DNA from: Thiobacillus sp.
Lineage (GTDB): Bacteria > Pseudomonadota > Gammaproteobacteria > Burkholderiales > Thiobacillaceae
Direction of reading: 5' to 3'
Length of the DNA stretch: 64,000 bases
NCBI GenBank assembly: GCA_024235835.1
Contig: JACKLQ010000001.1
Location: 1,054,001-1,118,000, forward strand
The notes beneath the pieces are model-generated. The model did no database searches. It was not told the origin of the DNA and worked only from the letters and a program-made list of their open reading frames with translations. The translations under genes were made by a program, and so were the position numbers. This document shows positions 59,131 through 64,000 of the stretch, piece after piece. Position 1 is the stretch's first letter. Each line of letters starts with the position of its first letter.

Positions 59131-62079
59131 ATGCAGATTCCCGCCGAGATTCAGCCCGCAAACCCCGCTGTTTCCATGCCTGACATCAACGATTCCAACA
59201 TGGTCGGACTGGGCACTTCTCCCCAGGCTGACGCCGCTCCCGACCTCTCCGGCCACAAGCTTATCCGCCGCAACGGCGCGGTGGTCAACTTCGAGCCCAA
59301 CAAGATCGCGGTGGCCCTGTCCAAGGCCTTCATCGCCGTCCATGGCGGCCAGGCCGCAGGCTCCGCCCGCATCCGCGAGACAGTGGAGGCCCTGACACGC
59401 AACGTGGTGGACAGCCTGCTGCGCCGCAAGCCGGCCGGCGGCACCTGCCACATCGAGGACGTCCAGGACCAGGTGGAACTGGCCCTCATGCGCTCCGGCG
59501 AACACGAAGTTGCCCGGGCCTATGTGCTTTACCGGGAGCGCCGGGCCGAAGAGCGCTCCAAGCTGAAGCAGCAGCAGGCCCAGGACAACGCCCTGTTCTG
59601 CACCGAGGACGGCGTGCGCAAGCCCCTGGACCTGGAAGCCCTGGCCGCCCTGATCACCGCCGCCTGCGAGGGCCTGCCGGAGACCAGCGCCCAGCCCATC
59701 CTCCAGGCCACCGTGCGGGACATCTACGACGGGGTGCCCATGGAAGAGGTGCGCAAGTCCCTCATCCTCTCCGCCCGCTCCCTCATCGAGAAGGACCCGG
59801 ACTACACCTACGTCACCGCCCGCCTGCTGCTCAACTCCATCCGCAAGGAAGTGCTGGGCGAGGAAGTGACCCAGGCGGACATGACCACCCGCTACGCCGA
59901 GTACTTCACCCAGTTCATCAAGGAAGGCGTGGAAGCCGAGCTGCTGGACGAGAAGCTGCTCCAGTTCGACCTGCCCCGCCTGGCCGCCGTTCTGGACGCC
60001 AGCCGCGACAACCAGTTCCAGTACCTGGGCCTGCAGACCCTGTACGACCGCTACTTCCTGCACATCTCCGAGCGCCGCATCGAGCTGCCCCAGGCCTTCT
60101 TCATGCGCGTGGCCATGGGCCTGTCCCTGAACGAGATCAACCGGGAAGAGCGGGCCATCGAGTTCTACAACGTGCTGTCCAGCTTCGACTACATGAGCAG
60201 CACCCCCACCCTGTTCAACTCGGGCACCCGCCACAGCCAGTTGTCCTCCTGCTACCTCACCACCATCCCCGACGACCTGGACGGCATCTACCAGGGCATC
60301 AAGGAAAACGCCCTGCTGCAGAAATACGCCGGCGGCATCGGCAACGACTGGACCCGCGTCCGCTCCCTGGGTGCCTACATCAAGGGCACCAACGGCAAGT
60401 CCCAGGGCGTGGTCCCCTTCCTGAAGGTGGCCAACGACACCGCCGTGGCCGTGAACCAGGGCGGCAAGCGCAAGGGCGCCGTGTGCGCCTTCCTGGAAAC
60501 CTGGCACATGGACATCGAGGAGTTCCTCGAGCTGCGCAAGAACACCGGCGACGACCGCCGCCGCACCCACGACATGAACACCGCCAACTGGGTGCCGGAC
60601 CTGTTCATGAAGCGGGTTATGGCCAACCCCGCAACGGACAACGCCGAGTGGACCCTGTTCTCCCCCTCCGACTGCCCCGACCTGCACGATAAATTCGGCA
60701 AGGACTTCGAGGCCGCCTACCTGGCCTATGAAGAGAAAGCCGCCCGGGGCGACATCAAGGTGTTCAAGAAGACCAGCGCCCTGGGCCTGTGGCGCAAGAT
60801 GCTGTCCATGCTGTTCGAAACCGGGCACCCCTGGATCACCTTCAAGGATGCCTGCAACGTGCGCTACACCAACCAGCACGTGGGCGTGGTCCATTCCAGC
60901 AACCTCTGCACCGAGATCACCCTGCACACCAACGACAACGAGATCGCCGTGTGCAACCTGGGCTCCGTCAACCTGGTGAACCATCTGAAGGATGGCGGCC
61001 TGGACATGGAGAAGCTGTCCCGCACCGTGCACACCGCCATGCGCATGCTGGACAACGTCATCGACATCAACTTCTACAACGTGGGCAAGGCCCGCAACTC
61101 CAACCTCAAGCACCGCCCCGTGGGCATGGGCATCATGGGCTTCCAGGACGCCCTGCACAAACTGCGCATCCCCTACGCCAGTGCCAACGCCGTGGAGTTC
61201 GCAGACCGGGCCATGGAAGCCGTGGCCTACAACGCCTACTGGGCTTCCACCGATCTGGCCGAGGAGCGGGGTCGCTACTCCAGCTTCAACGGCTCCCTGT
61301 GGAGCAAGGGCATCCTGCCCCAGGACTCCCTCAAGCTGCTGGCCGAAGAGCGCGGCGGCTACGTGGAAGCGGACCTCACCGAGCGCCTGGACTGGGCCGC
61401 CCTGCGCTCGCGCATCATGAGCGTGGGCATGCGCAACTCCAACTGCCTGGCCATCGCCCCCACGGCCACCATCGCCAACATCGTCGGCGTGTCCGCCTCC
61501 ATCGAGCCCACTTACCAGAACCTGTTCGTCAAATCCAACCTGTCTGGCGAGTTCACCGTGGTCAACCAGTATCTGGTGCGGGACCTGAAGGCCATGAACC
61601 TGTGGGACGAAGTCATGTTGGGCGACATCAAGTACTTCGACGGCTCCCTGGCCAGGATCGACCGGGTCCCCACCGAGCTGCGCAGCCTCTACGCCACCGC
61701 CTTCGAGATCGACCCCGTGTGGCTCATCGAGGCCGGCGCCCGCCGCCAGAAGTGGATCGACCAGGCCCAGAGCCTGAACCTCTACTTCCACGGCGCCAGC
61801 GGCAAGAAGCTGGACGAGACCTACAAGCTGGCCTGGCTGAGGGGTCTGAAGACCACCTACTACCTGCGCGCCCTGGGCGCCACCTCGGCGGAGAAATCCA
61901 CCGGCAAGGGCGGCGAGCTCAATGCCGTATCCGCCAACGGCGGCGGCGGCAGCTTTGCCACCAACATGACCGGCAGCGCGGCGGCCAGGCAGGCCCTGCC
62001 CGAGCCGGAAGTGGTGGGCAAGGCCTGCACCCTGCGCCCCGGCGACCCCGGCTTCGAGGAATGCGAGGCCTGCCAGTAA
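59131..62079 (+). CDS. nrdA: Ribonucleoside-diphosphate reductase, alpha subunit (class Ia)
   Basis: 982 residues. N-terminal ATP-cone (about 45-135, LIRRNGAVVNFEPNKIAVALSKAF) for allosteric activity control, then the catalytic barrel with cysteines in SQLSSCYLTT, NLCTEITLH (Asn, Cys, Glu) and VCNLGSVNL. The radical-transfer region is PTYQNLFVKSNLSG. The C-terminus ends with the redox pair ECEACQ. AGGAGA precedes the ATG by nine bases. It forms the active enzyme with NrdB, encoded after the intervening HDOD gene. Confidence 0.97.
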   Translation: MQIPAEIQPANPAVSMPDINDSNMVGLGTSPQADAAPDLSGHKLIRRNGAVVNFEPNKIAVALSKAFIAVHGGQAAGSARIRETVEALTRNVVDSLLRRKPAGGTCHIEDVQDQVELALMRSGEHEVARAYVLYRERRAEERSKLKQQQAQDNALFCTEDGVRKPLDLEALAALITAACEGLPETSAQPILQATVRDIYDGVPMEEVRKSLILSARSLIEKDPDYTYVTARLLLNSIRKEVLGEEVTQADMTTRYAEYFTQFIKEGVEAELLDEKLLQFDLPRLAAVLDASRDNQFQYLGLQTLYDRYFLHISERRIELPQAFFMRVAMGLSLNEINREERAIEFYNVLSSFDYMSSTPTLFNSGTRHSQLSSCYLTTIPDDLDGIYQGIKENALLQKYAGGIGNDWTRVRSLGAYIKGTNGKSQGVVPFLKVANDTAVAVNQGGKRKGAVCAFLETWHMDIEEFLELRKNTGDDRRRTHDMNTANWVPDLFMKRVMANPATDNAEWTLFSPSDCPDLHDKFGKDFEAAYLAYEEKAARGDIKVFKKTSALGLWRKMLSMLFETGHPWITFKDACNVRYTNQHVGVVHSSNLCTEITLHTNDNEIAVCNLGSVNLVNHLKDGGLDMEKLSRTVHTAMRMLDNVIDINFYNVGKARNSNLKHRPVGMGIMGFQDALHKLRIPYASANAVEFADRAMEAVAYNAYWASTDLAEERGRYSSFNGSLWSKGILPQDSLKLLAEERGGYVEADLTERLDWAALRSRIMSVGMRNSNCLAIAPTATIANIVGVSASIEPTYQNLFVKSNLSGEFTVVNQYLVRDLKAMNLWDEVMLGDIKYFDGSLARIDRVPTELRSLYATAFEIDPVWLIEAGARRQKWIDQAQSLNLYFHGASGKKLDETYKLAWLRGLKTTYYLRALGATSAEKSTGKGGELNAVSANGGGGSFATNMTGSAAARQALPEPEVVGKACTLRPGDPGFEECEACQ

Positions 62080-62092
62080 GGGACCAGCCATC

Positions 62093-63001
62093 ATGACGCT
62101 GGTCGAGTCGCCCACCGCCAAGCCGGCCACCACCCCCGCATCCCTGGCTCAGGAGGTGCACAGCCTCTTCAGCCTGCCCGACCTGGTATTCCGGGCCTGC
62201 AAGGTGATGGACACCTCCACCGCCACCGCCCAGGACCTGGTGGAGGTGGTCCAGCTGGATGCCAACCTGGTGGCCACCGTGCTGCGCCTGGCCAATTCGG
62301 CCATGTACGGCCAGCGTGGCCGGGTGGACACCCTGACCCGGGCCGTCGCCCTCATTGGCCACCGGGCCCTGCGGGACCTGGTGCTGGCGGCGTCGGCAGT
62401 AAAGGTGTTTCGCGACATCCCTCCGGAGTTCGTGGACATGGACACCTTCTGGGACAACAGCACCACCTGTGCCGTTTTCGCCCGGCTGGCTGCGAGCTAC
62501 CTGCGGATGAAGGACGGGGACAGCCTGTTCCTCGCCGGCCTGCTGCACGGCGTCGGACGCCTGGTGTTCTACGTGCGCCGGCCGGCGGAATACCGCGAGG
62601 TGCTGCGCCTGGCCCAGGCGGATGGACTGGACCTGGTGGAAGGCGAACGACGGGTGTTCGGCTTCAGCCACGCCGAAGTGGGCGCGGCCCTGCTCGAATC
62701 CTGGGGCTTGCCTGAAAAGCTGCACCAGTCGGTTCGCCACCAGCTTGCCCCGGATGCCACACCCGATTTCGTCCGGGAAGTCGCCGTCATCCACCTGGCC
62801 GCCATCCAGGCCGCCCAGCTGGCCCCCTGCCTGAAGACCGACATGGAGCCCGAACCCTTCACCCCCGACGCCCAAGCAGCCAACAGCATGAAGCTGCTGG
62901 GCCTCAGCCGCGCAACCCTTGAAGAAATCCGCCTGGAAACCCTGGCCTCCGGCCTGGAGGTCCTGGAGATCATCCATCCCGGCACCAGCATCATTTTCTG
63001 A
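62093..63001 (+). CDS. HDOD-domain protein between nrdA and nrdB
   Basis: 302 residues. The HDOD domain (about 25-225) runs from LPDLVFRACKVMDTSTATAQDLVEVVQLDANLVATVLRLANSAMYG to LAGLLHGVGRLVFY; it is related to HD-domain phosphohydrolases but lacks most metal ligands. It starts 13 bases after the nrdA stop and 31 bases before nrdB. HDOD proteins often act in signalling; here it may link nucleotide supply to growth state, by inference. Confidence 0.9.
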   Translation: MTLVESPTAKPATTPASLAQEVHSLFSLPDLVFRACKVMDTSTATAQDLVEVVQLDANLVATVLRLANSAMYGQRGRVDTLTRAVALIGHRALRDLVLAASAVKVFRDIPPEFVDMDTFWDNSTTCAVFARLAASYLRMKDGDSLFLAGLLHGVGRLVFYVRRPAEYREVLRLAQADGLDLVEGERRVFGFSHAEVGAALLESWGLPEKLHQSVRHQLAPDATPDFVREVAVIHLAAIQAAQLAPCLKTDMEPEPFTPDAQAANSMKLLGLSRATLEEIRLETLASGLEVLEIIHPGTSIIF

Positions 63002-63032
63002 ACAGACACACAACACGAAGGAGACCACCCCC

Positions 63033-64000
63033 ATGCTCAGCTTCGAAGACGACTTCACCCCCACCGCCACCCCCGCACCCGCGCCCATGCCCCAGCTTCA
63101 GCCCGCCAACCTGGGCCTGGGCTTTGCCGGCGGCGGCGTGGCCCAACCCAACTGGGACACCCCCAAGGCCCCCCCCCTTTCCCAAAGGGGGGCAGGGGGG
63201 ATTTCCGCTGCCATTCCCAAGGAAGGTGAAGCCCCCCAGAAGAACCGCCGCGTGCGGGTGGAAGACAAGCGCATCATCAACGCCAGCACCGACGTGAACC
63301 AGCTCGTGCCCTTCAAGTACAAGTGGGCCTGGGAAAAATACATCGCCGCCTGCGCAAACCACTGGATGCCCCAGGAAGTGAACATGAACCGGGACATCGC
63401 CACCTGGAAGGACCCCAACGGCCTCACCGAGGACGAGCGCCTCATCGTCAAGCGCAACCTGGGCTTCTTCGTCACCGCCGACAGCCTGGCCGCCAACAAC
63501 ATCGTCCTGGGCACCTACCGCCAGATCACCGCCCCCGAATGCCGCCAGTACCTGCTGCGCCAGGCCTTCGAGGAAGCCATCCACACCCACGCCTACCAGT
63601 ACATCGTGGAAAGCCTGGGCCTGGACGAAGGCGAAATCTTCAACGCCTACCACGAGGTGAGCAGCATCAAGGCCAAGGACGAGTTCCTGCTGCCCTTCAT
63701 CGACGTGCTCTCCAACCCGGACTTCAAGACCGGCACCCCCGAGGACGACCAGACCTTCCTCAAGTCCCTCATCGCCTTCGCCTGCATCATGGAAGGCCTG
63801 TTCTTCTACGTGGGCTTCGTGCAGATCCTGGCCATGGGCCGCCAGAACAAGATGACCGGCGCCGCCGAGCAGTACCAGTACATCCTTCGGGACGAGTCCA
63901 TGCACTGCAACTTCGGCATCGACATGATCAACCAGATCAAGCTGGAAGAGCCCCACCTGTGGACCCCCGCCTTCAAGGCCGAGCTCAAGGCCATGTTCAT
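63033..64000 (+). CDS. nrdB: Ribonucleoside-diphosphate reductase, beta subunit (class Ia), partial
   Basis: 323 residues visible; the gene runs off the right end. The ferritin-like fold provides the di-iron ligands: Asp in TADSLAANN, EAIHTHAY (Glu, His and Tyr188 as radical-bearing tyrosine), IMEGLFFYVGF and RDESMHCNFG. AAGGAG precedes the ATG. Residues about 46-58 (KAPPLSQRGAGGI) come from a palindromic repeat inserted in frame in the variable N-terminal segment. Confidence 0.95.
   Translation, partial: MLSFEDDFTPTATPAPAPMPQLQPANLGLGFAGGGVAQPNWDTPKAPPLSQRGAGGISAAIPKEGEAPQKNRRVRVEDKRIINASTDVNQLVPFKYKWAWEKYIAACANHWMPQEVNMNRDIATWKDPNGLTEDERLIVKRNLGFFVTADSLAANNIVLGTYRQITAPECRQYLLRQAFEEAIHTHAYQYIVESLGLDEGEIFNAYHEVSSIKAKDEFLLPFIDVLSNPDFKTGTPEDDQTFLKSLIAFACIMEGLFFYVGFVQILAMGRQNKMTGAAEQYQYILRDESMHCNFGIDMINQIKLEEPHLWTPAFKAELKAMF
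63172..63192. repeat. Inverted repeat inserted in frame in nrdB
   Basis: CCCCCCTTT-CCC-AAAGGGGGG with a G-rich extension GCAGGGGGGATT. The element encodes a Pro/Gln/Gly segment near the start of NrdB. Palindromes of this CCCTTT/AAAGGG type are common between proteobacterial genes. Confidence 0.72.

Noticed and set aside
59062..62133. Open frame of about 1000 residues antisense to nrdA
   Set aside because: Its product is repetitive Gly/Val/Leu/His without domains and mirrors the codon bias of nrdA; nrdA is fully conserved on the other strand.

Overview
The window is G+C-rich, densely coding chromosomal DNA from a Gram-negative bacterium. The Fur, OxyR, ECF sigma and NrdR/DnaA-type regulatory sites, the dTDP-rhamnose operon, the FbpABC, FeoABC and HemP iron genes, and the class Ia nrdA/nrdB pair suggest a betaproteobacterium, perhaps near Rhodocyclales or Nitrosomonadales. 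That placement is inferred from gene content. I found no rRNA, tRNA, insertion sequence, prophage or CRISPR array.

Left end (1-31.6 kb). A leftward block carries purU, galE, rfbBACD, manC and a possible arfA, making dTDP-rhamnose, UDP-galactose and GDP-mannose for surface polysaccharide. It is followed by a Tat-exported aldo/keto reductase, a ChaN-PDZ protein with an overlapping M1 peptidase, and a CHASE-PAS-GGDEF cyclase. At 14.7-16.6 kb an ECF sigma factor and an anti-sigma factor ending in a DsrE-like domain face a secreted DsrE-like protein. The two sides are driven by promoter-like motifs of identical sequence and spacing. OxyR and KatG follow, then a ZIP metal transporter and a four-gene leftward operon (periplasmic binding protein, hybrid histidine kinase, receiver, diguanylate cyclase). 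A MltD-type transglycosylase and an FKBP isomerase close the region.

Iron and peroxide region (31.7-58.1 kb). Bacterioferritin and Bfd, a zinc-carboxypeptidase-like protein, a DmeF-type efflux protein and FeoC/FeoB/FeoA sit downstream of a compact leftward gene set (37.6-42.6 kb). That set encodes two stand-alone HMA-like proteins, a P1B-type ATPase with an unusual membrane motif, and five small membrane proteins, with a near-consensus Fur box upstream. It resembles a ferrosome (iron-storage organelle) locus and is the most interesting part of the window. Next come ahpC/ahpF with a nearly perfect OxyR site, a nine-gene leftward iron/heme operon (HemP, OprB-type porin, DUF2325, HemP, imelysin, di-heme DUF1111, imelysin, DUF1513), and the divergent fbpABC ferric-iron importer. 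Fur boxes lie between the last two.

Right end (58.1-64 kb). A roughly 1 kb non-coding stretch with several DnaA boxes and a tandem NrdR-like repeat precedes nrdA, an HDOD-domain gene and nrdB, which runs off the window. Several families of small palindromic repeats are scattered between genes, and some lie in frame inside coding sequences (nrdB, the DUF1513 gene, rfbD).
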